Shown one piece after another: positions 10,912-17,556 of a DNA stretch of 32,959 nucleotides. The stretch is from CAZVWV01 sp964631745 (GTDB lineage: Bacteria > Bdellovibrionota_C > UBA2361 > JBGSMV01). Within the stretch, counting starts at the first letter, position 1, and every line of letters begins with the position of its first letter. The notes beneath the pieces are model-generated. The model had not been told where the DNA came from. It was given only the letters and a program-made list of their open reading frames with translations, and searched no databases. The stretch lies in NCBI GenBank assembly GCA_964631745.1, contig CAZVWV010000025.1:1-32959 (forward strand), given 5' to 3'. The translations under genes were made by a program, and so were the position numbers.

Positions 10912-13212
10912 ATGCGCAAGATTGCCCATATCGCAAAACGGCTCTGCTTCTTGGCGGTTCTTCTCTGGGCTCTGGCCGGAATCTTACCTAGCCCACAACT
11001 TTATAATCGCGCCGGTTTTTCCCAGGCCATCTTTGACCGTAACAGGAATTTGCTGCGATTAACACTCTCAAACGACGACAAGTACCGGCTATGGGTTTCG
11101 CTGCGAGAGATCCCGGAAACTTTGATCAACGCCACACTCACTCAGGAGGATCGTTATTTTTACTACCACTACGGCGTAAACCCTATCGCCCTAACGCGCG
11201 CGGCCTTTAGCACCTTTTATGGGGGCCACACCATGGGGGCTTCCACTATCACCATGCAGTTAGCTCGCATGAGTTTTGGGTTAAATACTAAAACTATCTC
11301 CGGAAAACTTTTGCAGATCATACGCGCGCTACAAATTGAGCGCGCTTACTCCAAGGGGGCTATACTCGAGGCTTATTTAAATTTAGCTCCCTACGGAGGA
11401 AACATTGAAGGGGTCGGCTCAGCTAGTTGGGTATATTTTGGAAAGGCGGTCTCACAAGTATCGGAGATTGAGGGCATCACCCTCTCTGTTCTTCCACAGA
11501 GTCCAAGCCTCAGAAACCCCGTAAGGCCATTTGGGATAGAATCACTAGGCCAAGCGCAGCTACGACTAGCGCAGAGAATCCAGGGCGAGAAACTTCGGCC
11601 CGCTGAATTGGCCCTCGGATTTAATAGCAAATCAGCCCTACCAAACCGTGCCCCTCACCTAACCAATCGCCTAGTAGCCAAATATTCAGATCTGGCGCGC
11701 GTGTATTCAACTTTGGACCTGCGATTACAGTCATTGATTGAGAAACAATCCGCCCAGTTTGTGGAGCGCAACAGGCGGCTTGGTATGGAGAATACAGACG
11801 TACTAGTGGTTGATAGCCGCAGCATGGAGGCCTTGGGATATTTAGGCTCTGCGGATTTTGGCAGCCAAGAAATATTCGGGCAGGTCGACGGAGTTCGCGG
11901 CATGAGATCTCCCGGCTCGGCTCTAAAGCCTTTTATTTACGCGTTGGCCTTAGACCAAGGGTTAATTACCCCTCAGAGCATGTTAAAAGACACCTCACTT
12001 TCTATCTCATCCTACAATCCTGAAAACTACGACCGCGATTTTTTGGGACCAATATCGGCTACCGATGCTTTAATACGCAGTAGAAATATCCCGGCAATTC
12101 AGCTAGCTAATCAACTGCACGCCCCAAGCCTCTATGATTTCTTAAAGGATTCTGGTCTCACTCTCAAAAGTGAAGATTTCTACGGCCTCGCCCTGGCGCT
12201 TGGGGGCGCGGAACTTTCGATGGAAGATTTAGTGACGCTATACGCGGCGCTTGCAAATCATGGCCTGCTTCAGCCCATACGATACGTTCTAGATTCTCCC
12301 CAAACTAAGGCAAAGAGCATCCTCTCTCCCGAGAGCGCTTATCTTACTCTTCAGATGCTAAAGCAAAATCCCAGGCCGCACGAAGAGGTCGGCCAGACCC
12401 AAATCATACGTACCGCCACACCCTGGAAAACCGGCACATCCTTTGGCTTTAGAGACGCCTGGGCGATAGGAATAGTTGGGCCGTACGTTGTGGGAGTTTG
12501 GATCGGGAACTTCGATGGGCGTCCCAATCCAAATTTTATCGGCAGAGATGCCGCCGGGCCGCTCTTTTTCTCTATCGCCGATGCTCTTAGCTCAGAGTTT
12601 GGCGCCCGGGAACTTTCTCCGGTTTCTAACCTAAACATTCGCCCCGTAAAAGTTTGCGCGCTCACAGGAGCACTCCCCGGCCCTTCATGCCCACATCTGA
12701 AGCAAACCCTCTTTATCCCGGGCAAATCCCCGATCAAGACCTGCAACGTGCATCGCGAGATATTAGTAGATACGAGAACAGGTCTGCGTGAGTGCGAGCG
12801 AAGTTCGCCATACGTGCGACCTGAGGTCTTTGAATTCTGGCCAAGCGACATTGAACAGGTCTTACGACAAGCGGGAATTCACACCAAGCTGCCGCCACAG
12901 TTTAGCGCGCATTGCCTAGCCCCTTCCTCGAAAGGCGCCGCACCGCTAATTTCTTCACCCATTAGAAACGTAACCTATCAAAGCCCACTCGAAAGTTGGA
13001 ATAAACCAAATATCCCTTTTTCGGCCGTGACAGACGGCGATGCGCAAAAATTATTCTGGTTTGTAGATAACAATTTTGTAGGAGAATCACGGCCGGGTGA
13101 GACCTTTTTTTGGAGCGGCTCGACGGGCGAGCACTTAGTGGGAGTTACTGACGATCTAGGACGCAGCAATCATCAGGAGCTTAAAGTTGGCGTGTTGGGG
13201 GGAAATTCGTGA
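10912..13212 (+). CDS. pbpC: Penicillin-binding protein 1C (bifunctional peptidoglycan synthase)
   Basis: This 766-residue class A penicillin-binding protein has a single N-terminal membrane segment (about 10-27). The glycosyltransferase domain shows catalytic Glu79 in QEDRYFYYHYG and the GASTITMQ motif. The transpeptidase domain shows SALK with nucleophile Ser336, SRN at 390-392 and KTGT at 506-509. A C-terminal beta domain (about 670-766) with aromatic-rich sequence matches the BiPBP_C domain seen in PbpC. All catalytic residues are present. It lies 51 bases after the alpha-2-macroglobulin gene in the widespread pairing of these two genes; AGGA about 8 bases before the ATG may serve as ribosome binding site. 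The product polymerises and crosslinks glycan strands in the periplasm. Confidence 0.93.
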   Translation: MRKIAHIAKRLCFLAVLLWALAGILPSPQLYNRAGFSQAIFDRNRNLLRLTLSNDDKYRLWVSLREIPETLINATLTQEDRYFYYHYGVNPIALTRAAFSTFYGGHTMGASTITMQLARMSFGLNTKTISGKLLQIIRALQIERAYSKGAILEAYLNLAPYGGNIEGVGSASWVYFGKAVSQVSEIEGITLSVLPQSPSLRNPVRPFGIESLGQAQLRLAQRIQGEKLRPAELALGFNSKSALPNRAPHLTNRLVAKYSDLARVYSTLDLRLQSLIEKQSAQFVERNRRLGMENTDVLVVDSRSMEALGYLGSADFGSQEIFGQVDGVRGMRSPGSALKPFIYALALDQGLITPQSMLKDTSLSISSYNPENYDRDFLGPISATDALIRSRNIPAIQLANQLHAPSLYDFLKDSGLTLKSEDFYGLALALGGAELSMEDLVTLYAALANHGLLQPIRYVLDSPQTKAKSILSPESAYLTLQMLKQNPRPHEEVGQTQIIRTATPWKTGTSFGFRDAWAIGIVGPYVVGVWIGNFDGRPNPNFIGRDAAGPLFFSIADALSSEFGARELSPVSNLNIRPVKVCALTGALPGPSCPHLKQTLFIPGKSPIKTCNVHREILVDTRTGLRECERSSPYVRPEVFEFWPSDIEQVLRQAGIHTKLPPQFSAHCLAPSSKGAAPLISSPIRNVTYQSPLESWNKPNIPFSAVTDGDAQKLFWFVDNNFVGESRPGETFFWSGSTGEHLVGVTDDLGRSNHQELKVGVLGGNS

Positions 13213-13421
13213 GCAGCGTGATCTTTCGTAAAATACTCGGCGTAGTCGGGACGCTCCTCAAAATTAATTTCAAGTACTTTTTCTTCTCCAAACACCCGCC
13301 TACCCCACTGCCGAATCGTCCAAGATTTCCCAACCTGTCGCGCCCCGCGCACTAAGAGAGGCAGCCTATCTGTCCTTGAATATCAAGCAGTGAGCGACTT
13401 TTCAAAATCACGTGTAATCAT
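13213..13421 (-). pseudogene. 5' remnant of AAA ATPase of the DUF4143-containing type, with in-frame TGA
   Basis: On the minus strand the frame from ATG 13421 reads MITRDFEKSLTA, then TGA (13385-13383), then YSRTDRLPLLVRGARQVGKSW and onward to FGEEKVLEINFEERPDYAEYF in the same frame. GARQVGKS is a Walker A motif, and the arrangement matches the first 70 or so residues of the ATP-binding proteins that usually continue for about 400 residues with a DUF4143 domain. Where the stop lies, family members normally have Trp, so TGG to TGA is a likely cause. The rest of the gene is missing: the reading runs into the end of pbpC. It is therefore both truncated and interrupted. Confidence 0.8.
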
Positions 13422-13471
13422 AGATAGTTACATACTATTCTGGTATTTGCTCATAAACTCAGGGTAGTTTT

Positions 13472-13553
13472 CCCCTCCGTGTAACTCCGTGTCCTCCGTG
13501 GTAAAAAATCCTGAATAATTTCACCACTGAGGACACGGGGTTTCACGGAGGGG
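13472..13553. repeat. Imperfect inverted repeat of the CCTCCGTG type
   Basis: Two 34-base arms, 13472-13505 and 13520-13553, are near reverse complements (cores CTCCGTGTCCTCCGTGGT and ACCACTGAGGACACGG) with a 14-base centre. It lies just upstream of the dead ATPase gene (which reads leftwards). It could be a dispersed palindromic element or a cruciform. I cannot tell from one window whether it is repeated in the genome. Confidence 0.8.
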
Positions 13554-13601
13554 CCAATTCATATATGGAGTTACCCGGCGTTAATGAGTAGTTACCTATT
13601 C

Positions 13602-13686
13602 TGACAGAATTAAGGGTAATATAATCACATTTTATGACAAAAATGAGGGTAATATAACTGAAAATTATGACAAAATTAGGGGTAAG
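13602..13686. repeat. Three 33-bp tandem direct repeats
   Basis: Units begin at 13602, 13635 and 13668, an exact period of 33. The shared core is TGACARAATTARGGGTAAT, followed by an AT-rich spacer; the third unit is partial. The conserved core plus variable spacer looks more like repeated protein binding sites than a slipped microsatellite. They lie upstream of the decayed ATPase gene and downstream of the reductase gene. Confidence 0.8.
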
Positions 13687-13719
13687 AGTTACCGCCCAGC
13701 GAGTTCGGCGCTTAATGTT

Positions 13720-14328
13720 CTACTTGAATCTTTCTAACCAAACCTCCGCAAATCCCTCGCGATCAACCGCCCAACTCTTCCAGTCTTTGCCCCCATCCAC
13801 ACAAGCTTCCGACAAGTTGTGACAAAGAGTATCTAAATCTCCAAGCCGCCATAGGTCTTCAGTTAATTTCGACTGGCGGCCTTTTAGCGCCAGATGATTC
13901 GCAACCGAATAAACCAGGCCAGACATAGGAGGAATCAGGGCTCCGAATGTATTCAACACCCCCTGCAAACGAGAAAGCACCCCTTTCCCACCGACCGAAT
14001 GCATCAAGACCACAACCGCAGCCGGTTTCCCAAGCCAAACTTTGGTTCCCTCCGTGCACGAGACTTCTTCTAAGAAGCGTTGCAGCGGGCTGCCCCAACT
14101 ATCCCAATAAGTACCGGTAACAAACAGGAAAGCATCAGCGCTCTCTAATTGTTCCGACATTGACGCAAAGGATTTGATATCCGCCAGGTGCGCCGTGCTA
14201 ACTGTGAAAAGAGAATCCAGTTGCTTGTGGGCAATCTTAATAAGCTCCGCACAGTTTCCCACGGCGCCGCTGGGGCTGGCGTTTAGTATCAGTAATGATT
14301 TTGATTGTGGGTGATTCGGCTTTAACAT
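13720..14328 (-). CDS. Flavodoxin-like NAD(P)H-dependent FMN reductase
   Basis: This 202-residue protein starts with a Rossmann-like strand and phosphate loop (SLLILNASPSGAVGNCAEL, about 11-29) typical of NADPH-dependent FMN reductases and flavodoxin-fold oxidoreductases. GTYWDSWGSPLQRFLEEV (about 92-109) and HSVGGKGVLSRLQGVLNTFGALIPP (about 130-154) supply the flavin-contact segments of that family. It is probably a cytoplasmic FMN-dependent quinone or flavin reductase; the substrate is unknown. The ATG lies 3 bases after the stop of a frameshifted higA gene and lacks a ribosome binding site, so it may once have been read by coupling to that gene. It is the only intact gene between 13.2 and 14.9 kb. 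Confidence 0.78.
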   Translation of the reverse strand: MLKPNHPQSKSLLILNASPSGAVGNCAELIKIAHKQLDSLFTVSTAHLADIKSFASMSEQLESADAFLFVTGTYWDSWGSPLQRFLEEVSCTEGTKVWLGKPAAVVVLMHSVGGKGVLSRLQGVLNTFGALIPPMSGLVYSVANHLALKGRQSKLTEDLWRLGDLDTLCHNLSEACVDGGKDWKSWAVDREGFAEVWLERFK

Positions 14329-14331
14329 GGC

Positions 14332-14555
14332 TCAGTTCATTAGTTGTGAGTTATTCCAAGGCTCCGGTGAAACTCCCAAGTACTTGCCCAATCGCAATGC
14401 GGTATCAGCACTAATAGCCCTTTTACCATTAACAATAGCACTTATACGCCCCGCCGGCACATACACCTTCTCGCGCGGGCCTATTTATACTGATCCCAAG
14501 CGGTTTCATAAAATCTTTCAATCGAAATTTCACCAGAGTGAACAGAAGCAAGCAT
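14332..14555 (-). pseudogene. Frameshifted higA antitoxin remnant
   Basis: Starting at ATG 14555 the minus strand reads MLASVHSGEISIE, changes frame in the run TGAAAGA to DFMKPLGISINRPARE, and changes again to KVYVPAGRISAIVNGKRAISADTALRLGKYLGVSPEPWNN before TGA at 14334-14332. Joined, this is a HigA-type helix-turn-helix antitoxin (HPGE, FLKPLGIS, VPAGRISAIVNGKR, ITADTALRL are family landmarks). The length of 224 bases is not a multiple of three, in agreement with net frame change. No intact toxin gene is found upstream at 14556-14615. It resembles, but is not a copy of, the intact higA at 16816. Confidence 0.8.
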
Positions 14556-14615
14556 TTTTAGTTATTTTTCTTTTTATGCAGGCCCTGTATACCAGCTCAC
14601 TAACCGCCAAATTCG

Positions 14616-14837
14616 TTGCCTCGCGTCTATGCGGCCGAAGGGTATGATGCGCTCACATTTTTGGCTCAGGCGCTCGGCGCTGGCGTTAAACTTGACACCA
14701 CTCCTTTTAGCACCAATGGCGTTACCGGCGAACTTGAATCCGCACCTTTAAAAACAGAGATCGCGAAGCTTCGAGCGATGGCTATGCGGGTAGACTCTTC
14801 GGGCAAGTTGGCTCCGTTTGTGGGAACGCCGAAATAG
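14616..14837 (+). pseudogene. C-terminal fragment of periplasmic ligand-binding protein
   Basis: The 73 codons ending at TAG 14837 read PRVYAAEGYDALTFLAQAL, then GVTGELES, then a KTEIAKLRAMAM segment and SSGKLAPFVG. Tyr-Asp-Ala in a helix, followed by a G-V-T-G-x-L turn and a final strand, is the C-terminal pattern of type I periplasmic binding proteins of ABC transporters for branched-chain amino acids. The first ~300 residues that such proteins need are absent, and no start with a ribosome binding site is seen. It is best read as a remnant; a short orphan gene is less likely. Confidence 0.5.
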
Positions 14838-14878
14838 GCGGGGTCAGGCCCTGCCTGCGAGCCGTGGTTAAATTCATA

Positions 14879-14914
14879 TTGACAATATGCAAAAGCATAC
14901 TTATAGTATGCATA
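14879..14914 (+). promoter_or_regulatory. Promoter and overlapping operator of MNT-HEPN pair
   Basis: TTGACA (14879-14884) and TATAGT (14903-14908) are 18 bases apart, a strong sigma-70-type promoter. An inverted repeat GCATAC-TTATA-GTATGC (14895-14911) overlaps the -10, and a third half-site TATGC lies at 14887. The transcription start should fall at or next to ATG 14915, giving a leaderless message. The helix-turn-helix encoded by the first gene is the obvious candidate for binding the inverted repeat and repressing its own operon. Confidence 0.75.
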
Positions 14915-15493
14915 ATGGCGACATTAGACCGATTCACAATAGATCGCGCAAAATTTATGGATGCCTTACGGCAAAAGGGGTACGGCTCGGCCAAAGAGTT
15001 AACCCAATCATTGGGCATACATCGCAACACGCTCAGTGATTACCTTGCCGGCGCGCCGGTTTTGCCAGCAGCGCTCTCAAAGGTTCTTGCGGCGTTAGAG
15101 CTAAGCCCGAAAGACATCATAACGAGTAGCCTGAAGAAGAGGCGCGTTGCGGGCGTTGAATTAGCAGGGTTGATATCTCAACTTAACGCCATTGCCCCTT
15201 ATGCAGCAGTTTTATTATTTGGATCGAGAGCCCGTGGTGATTTTAAGAAGTTTTCAGATTTTGATTTAGGGGTTTTCAGTTCTAATGAACTGAGCTTCCC
15301 TGAACTTTCTAGGTTAATGAATAAGGTGGAGGAATTTAACGAGCAGTCCCAGTATACCGTCCAAATTACCAATCTAAATCAGGCCGACCAACCATTTCTT
15401 GAGGGAATATCCCAAGATCTTATCTTTCTAGGAGGTGATCTTAGTAGCTGGATAAAACTTCTTCAGAGATGTGGAATAGAACTTTATGGATGA
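14915..15493 (+). CDS. HTH-MNT nucleotidyltransferase antitoxin (type VII toxin-antitoxin, MntA-like)
   Basis: A frame is open from 14864, but ATG 14915 is chosen because the promoter's -10 ends just 6 bases before it, so longer starts would not be transcribed. The product is 192 residues. Residues about 8-60 form an XRE-like helix-turn-helix (AKELTQSLGIHRNTLSDYLAG). Residues about 95-190 form a minimal nucleotidyltransferase with GSRARGDFKKFSDFD (103-117), an exact GSX10DXD active site. In characterised type VII systems the MNT antitoxin AMPylates a tyrosine of its HEPN partner and so silences it. Here the DNA-binding domain is fused to that enzyme. The HEPN gene overlaps the 3' end by 8 bases. 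No ribosome binding site is present. Confidence 0.88.
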   Translation: MATLDRFTIDRAKFMDALRQKGYGSAKELTQSLGIHRNTLSDYLAGAPVLPAALSKVLAALELSPKDIITSSLKKRRVAGVELAGLISQLNAIAPYAAVLLFGSRARGDFKKFSDFDLGVFSSNELSFPELSRLMNKVEEFNEQSQYTVQITNLNQADQPFLEGISQDLIFLGGDLSSWIKLLQRCGIELYG

Positions 15494-15845
15494 TCAAAAG
15501 CTTCAGGACTCTATAAAATTGCTTGGAAAGGCGTTAAAAGCGTACCTCCAGGAACCAAGCGATGCATTGCGACTGGCCGCACTAAGTAAGTCCTTCGAAA
15601 CCGCCTTTGAGTATACTTGGAAATATTTCAAGAGAACCGCCGACAAAGCTGGCATGGAAGTATACAGCCCCCGTGATTCACTCAAAGCCGCTTTGCAACT
15701 TGGTCTGATTTCGGACTTTGAGATGTGGAGTGAGTTTCTAAATGCACGGAATCTCTCCGTGCACGATTACATCGGCATCAATACACAACAGTTTTTTGAG
15801 GTGGCGACTAAATTTGAGAAGGAAGTAAAGAAGATTAAGGCCTAG
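15486..15845 (+). CDS. HEPN toxin / nucleotidyltransferase substrate-binding protein (HepT-like)
   Basis: This 119-residue all-helical protein belongs to the HI0074-type family of MNT partners. RNLSVHDY at 88-95 is an exact RX4HXY motif: Arg88 and His93 are the expected RNase residues and Tyr95 corresponds to the tyrosine AMPylated by the antitoxin in studied HepT/MntA pairs. An FEYTWKYFKR helix (41-50) and the YSPRDSLKAAL segment (60-70) are typical of the family. The ATG overlaps the upstream antitoxin gene by 8 bases, so translation is probably coupled. All key residues are intact, and the pair looks functional. Its last 11 bases overlap the end of the convergent membrane-protein gene. Confidence 0.87.
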   Translation: MDDQKLQDSIKLLGKALKAYLQEPSDALRLAALSKSFETAFEYTWKYFKRTADKAGMEVYSPRDSLKAALQLGLISDFEMWSEFLNARNLSVHDYIGINTQQFFEVATKFEKEVKKIKA

Positions 15846-16236
15846 TTTGCCGCGCAAGCCAGCGATGCAAGATAATTACGAACGGAAAGATCCCCCCTGC
15901 CACCCAGTGGATAGTACTCGTAAGCGCTCGCGCTTCTTCATCGGCCAGATAATACAGGCCCCAGGCTGTTATCAGCGTTAAGGCAACCAGCGATAACATT
16001 AAAATTCCTGATGATAAATTACGCCGTAACCTAACGCCTCGCTTTATGTGTTCGTATAATGTTCCAATGGCCGGTAGAAAAAGTAAGGCAAAGGCGGCGT
16101 GGATCTTTAGAAGCCGCGGAGCAAAGTTAGATCCGATTTCAGGTTCGGGAAAGTAAAGCTTATACACGAGCCAAGCAACGCCGCTGGCCCACAGTCCAAG
16201 TAATAGTAAAATAAAAATAACTCGCGAAATTTTCAA
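15835..16236 (-). CDS. Four-helix integral membrane protein with four paired histidines
   Basis: The 133-residue product has four hydrophobic segments at about 5-26, 42-60, 76-97 and 107-126, with short polar loops. Histidines at 46, 63, 110 and 124 lie near the ends of segments 2 and 4, an arrangement that would allow bis-His heme b ligation as in small cytochrome b561-like proteins. That is an inference: I do not recognise a named family with confidence. The gene converges on the HEPN toxin gene and overlaps it by 11 bases. No ribosome binding site stands out before the ATG. Confidence 0.65.
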   Translation of the reverse strand: MKISRVIFILLLLGLWASGVAWLVYKLYFPEPEIGSNFAPRLLKIHAAFALLFLPAIGTLYEHIKRGVRLRRNLSSGILMLSLVALTLITAWGLYYLADEEARALTSTIHWVAGGIFPFVIILHRWLARQTRP

Positions 16237-16352
16237 GCGATTCCTTTATTGAATAACACCGCCAAACTTGCAACTCCCCAAAAAAGGCCCGCATAGCGCT
16301 GATAGCCAGGCCTTTGTATGGGCCATACCATACCAGAATGCTGGCGCTCAAC

Positions 16353-16369
16353 CTAGAAAGAGCAGTTGA
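16353..16369 (+). repeat. 17-bp repeat, copy 1 (upstream of higBA)
   Basis: CTAGAAAGAGCAGTTGA occurs here and again at 20561-20577, identical over all 17 bases. Each copy flanks a toxin-antitoxin pair (before higB here, after the relE-type gene there). The surrounding bases are not alike. The rest of the 290-base space 16237-16526 holds a small hairpin, GTATGG (16316-16321) with CCATAC (16328-16333), and no recognisable gene. Confidence 0.6.
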
Positions 16370-16490
16370 ATCATCTTCGTTGAAGCCCCCTTCCAAATTA
16401 CCCCATCTTGGTGCCTTGGACTTTCCAGATACTCCAGAAATACCATGTAAGGGCGAAAACTCTATATAGTTCCCCTCCATCGTTTAGCAC

Positions 16491-16524
16491 TTGCCGTTTA
16501 ACGCGACACGTTATATAATATAAC
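16491..16524 (+). promoter_or_regulatory. higBA promoter with palindromic operator over the -10
   Basis: TTGCCG (16491-16496) and TATAAT (16514-16519) are separated by 17 bases. A perfect palindrome GTTATAT-A-ATATAAC (16510-16524) covers the -10 box and ends 2 bases before ATG 16527. The start of transcription should be at or next to the ATG. HigA binding this palindrome would block the promoter, the usual autoregulation of such pairs. Confidence 0.75.
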
Positions 16525-16526
16525 CA

Positions 16527-16808
16527 ATGATAAGAAGCTTCCGCTGCAAGGAAACAGAGGGGATTTTCTACCTCACACGGTCGAGGAAGCTTCCGCCCTC
16601 AATTCAGCAGGCGGCGCTTAGAAAACTACGTATGTTGAACCGTTCTATTAGTATTAACGATCTGCGCGTGCCACCGGCAAATCGACTTGAAAAGCTTTCC
16701 GGTGAACGCCTTGGTCAATGGAGTATTCGAGTGAACGATCAATGGAGAATATGTTTTCGTTGGGACAATGGGAACGCCTTGGATGTTGAAATTGTTGACT
16801 ATCACTAG
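16527..16808 (+). CDS. higB: HigB-type toxin (RelE superfamily)
   Basis: The 93-residue protein matches the HigB/plasmid-maintenance-killer family: FRCKETEGIFY near the N-terminus, RKLRMLNRSISINDLRVPPANRLEKLSGERLGQWSIRVNDQWRICFRW in outline across 35-79, and the ending VEIVDYH. These proteins are ribosome-dependent mRNA endonucleases. The Arg and Tyr/His positions expected for activity (SIRVNDQWRICF, VDYH) are present. HigA follows after 7 bases, and the toxin-first order is typical of higBA. The gene has no Shine-Dalgarno and its promoter abuts the ATG, so translation is probably leaderless. Confidence 0.9.
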   Translation: MIRSFRCKETEGIFYLTRSRKLPPSIQQAALRKLRMLNRSISINDLRVPPANRLEKLSGERLGQWSIRVNDQWRICFRWDNGNALDVEIVDYH

Positions 16809-16815
16809 GTAAATT

Positions 16816-17112
16816 ATGGCAAAGAAAATTTTGGACGCGGTTCATCCCGGGGAGGTATTGGTCGAGGAATTCTTGAAGCCGATGGAATTAAGCCAAAATC
16901 GTTTGGCGTTGGCACTCGGGGTTCCGGCGCGTCGCATCAATGAGATCTCCCTAAAAAAGCGCAGCATTTCTGTTGATACAGCACTAAGACTAGCGCGGTA
17001 TTTTGGAAATTCGCCGCAGTTTTGGCTTGGACTTCAGATGGACTATGACCTCGACATCGCGAATCGTGAAAGCGGGGAGCGAATTGAAAAGGAAGTGCGC
17101 CTCCGGGCTTGA
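16816..17112 (+). CDS. higA: HigA-type helix-turn-helix antitoxin
   Basis: The 98 residues carry the HigA/VapI landmarks VHPGEVLVEEFLKP (9-22), LSQNRLALALGVPARRINEIS (25-45) forming the helix-turn-helix, ISVDTALRLARYFGNSPQFWLGLQ (51-74), and a C-terminal helix. It neutralises HigB and binds the operator upstream of higB. AGGT sits 5 bases before the ATG, so unlike higB it probably uses a ribosome binding site within the bicistronic message. The gene appears intact, unlike the frameshifted relative at 14332-14555. Confidence 0.92.
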   Translation: MAKKILDAVHPGEVLVEEFLKPMELSQNRLALALGVPARRINEISLKKRSISVDTALRLARYFGNSPQFWLGLQMDYDLDIANRESGERIEKEVRLRA

Positions 17113-17133
17113 GAGGTATACACAGTTCCTTCG

Positions 17134-17382
17134 CTACTCTTTACTCTTGAGCTTATCAGCGTTGGATTCAATAAACGCACGGATTTCATCCGCCATCTGA
17201 AGCAGTCTTAACCACTGCTCTTTGTAGAGCGTCACGGGGAAACGACCGAGTCCGTAAACAGAGAGCCCGCCCTTTTCGCCGATCTTCATCGTAAGACCCT
17301 TCTCTTTAGTTTTCTTTAAAGCGTCATTTTCTGCACGAAGCCTCGCAAGCTCGGCCTTCATGTCTTCGGTATCGTTACTCAT
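17134..17382 (-). CDS. Small conserved hypothetical protein with N-terminal coiled coil
   Basis: This 82-residue protein begins with a charged heptad-like helix (TEDMKAELARLRAENDALKK, 5-24), followed by a beta-type segment (LTMKIGEKGGLSVYGLGRFPVTLY, 30-53) and a helix (WLRLLQMADEIRAFIES). The middle segment with SVYGLGRFPVTLYKEQW resembles a small family of uncharacterised bacterial proteins. The function is unknown. GGAG lies about 7 bases before the ATG, so the start is well supported. It stands alone on the minus strand, tail to tail with higA. Confidence 0.72.
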   Translation of the reverse strand: MSNDTEDMKAELARLRAENDALKKTKEKGLTMKIGEKGGLSVYGLGRFPVTLYKEQWLRLLQMADEIRAFIESNADKLKSKE

Positions 17383-17423
17383 AATACACTCCGTTGTTTA
17401 GGTATTAGCTGGGGACATCGCAA

Positions 17424-17449
17424 ATTTCCGATACGGTCGCACCGGAAAT
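17424..17449. other. Inverted repeat upstream of the small coiled-coil gene
   Basis: ATTTCCG (17424-17430) pairs with CGGAAAT (17443-17449) across 13 bases. It lies 42 bases upstream of the start of the minus-strand gene at 17382 and could be a regulatory site. The 17383-17556 space otherwise holds only a GC-rich inverted repeat (CGGCT and AGCCG at about 17492-17510). Confidence 0.35.
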
Positions 17450-17556
17450 ATCGTAACATAGCGCCAATATGACACAAGCGGCCCGGCTAGCGCGCCGAGC
17501 CGACAAGTCTTATTTTTGCTATTTGCGGGCCCGGGTGGCTAGTTCCCGAGAGATAC

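Noticed and set aside
12351..12851. 166-codon minus-strand frame inside pbpC
   Set aside because: It is antisense to conserved pbpC coding sequence without motif or start signal.
13383..13385. TGA in the ATPase remnant read as Trp (alternative genetic code)
   Set aside because: TGA serves as the normal stop of intact genes in the window (for example pbpC, the HTH-MNT antitoxin gene, the relE-type gene), so recoding is not credible.
16160..16480. 106-codon minus-strand frame upstream of the four-helix membrane protein
   Set aside because: It overlaps the membrane-protein gene on the same strand in another frame, has no recognisable features and no ribosome binding site.
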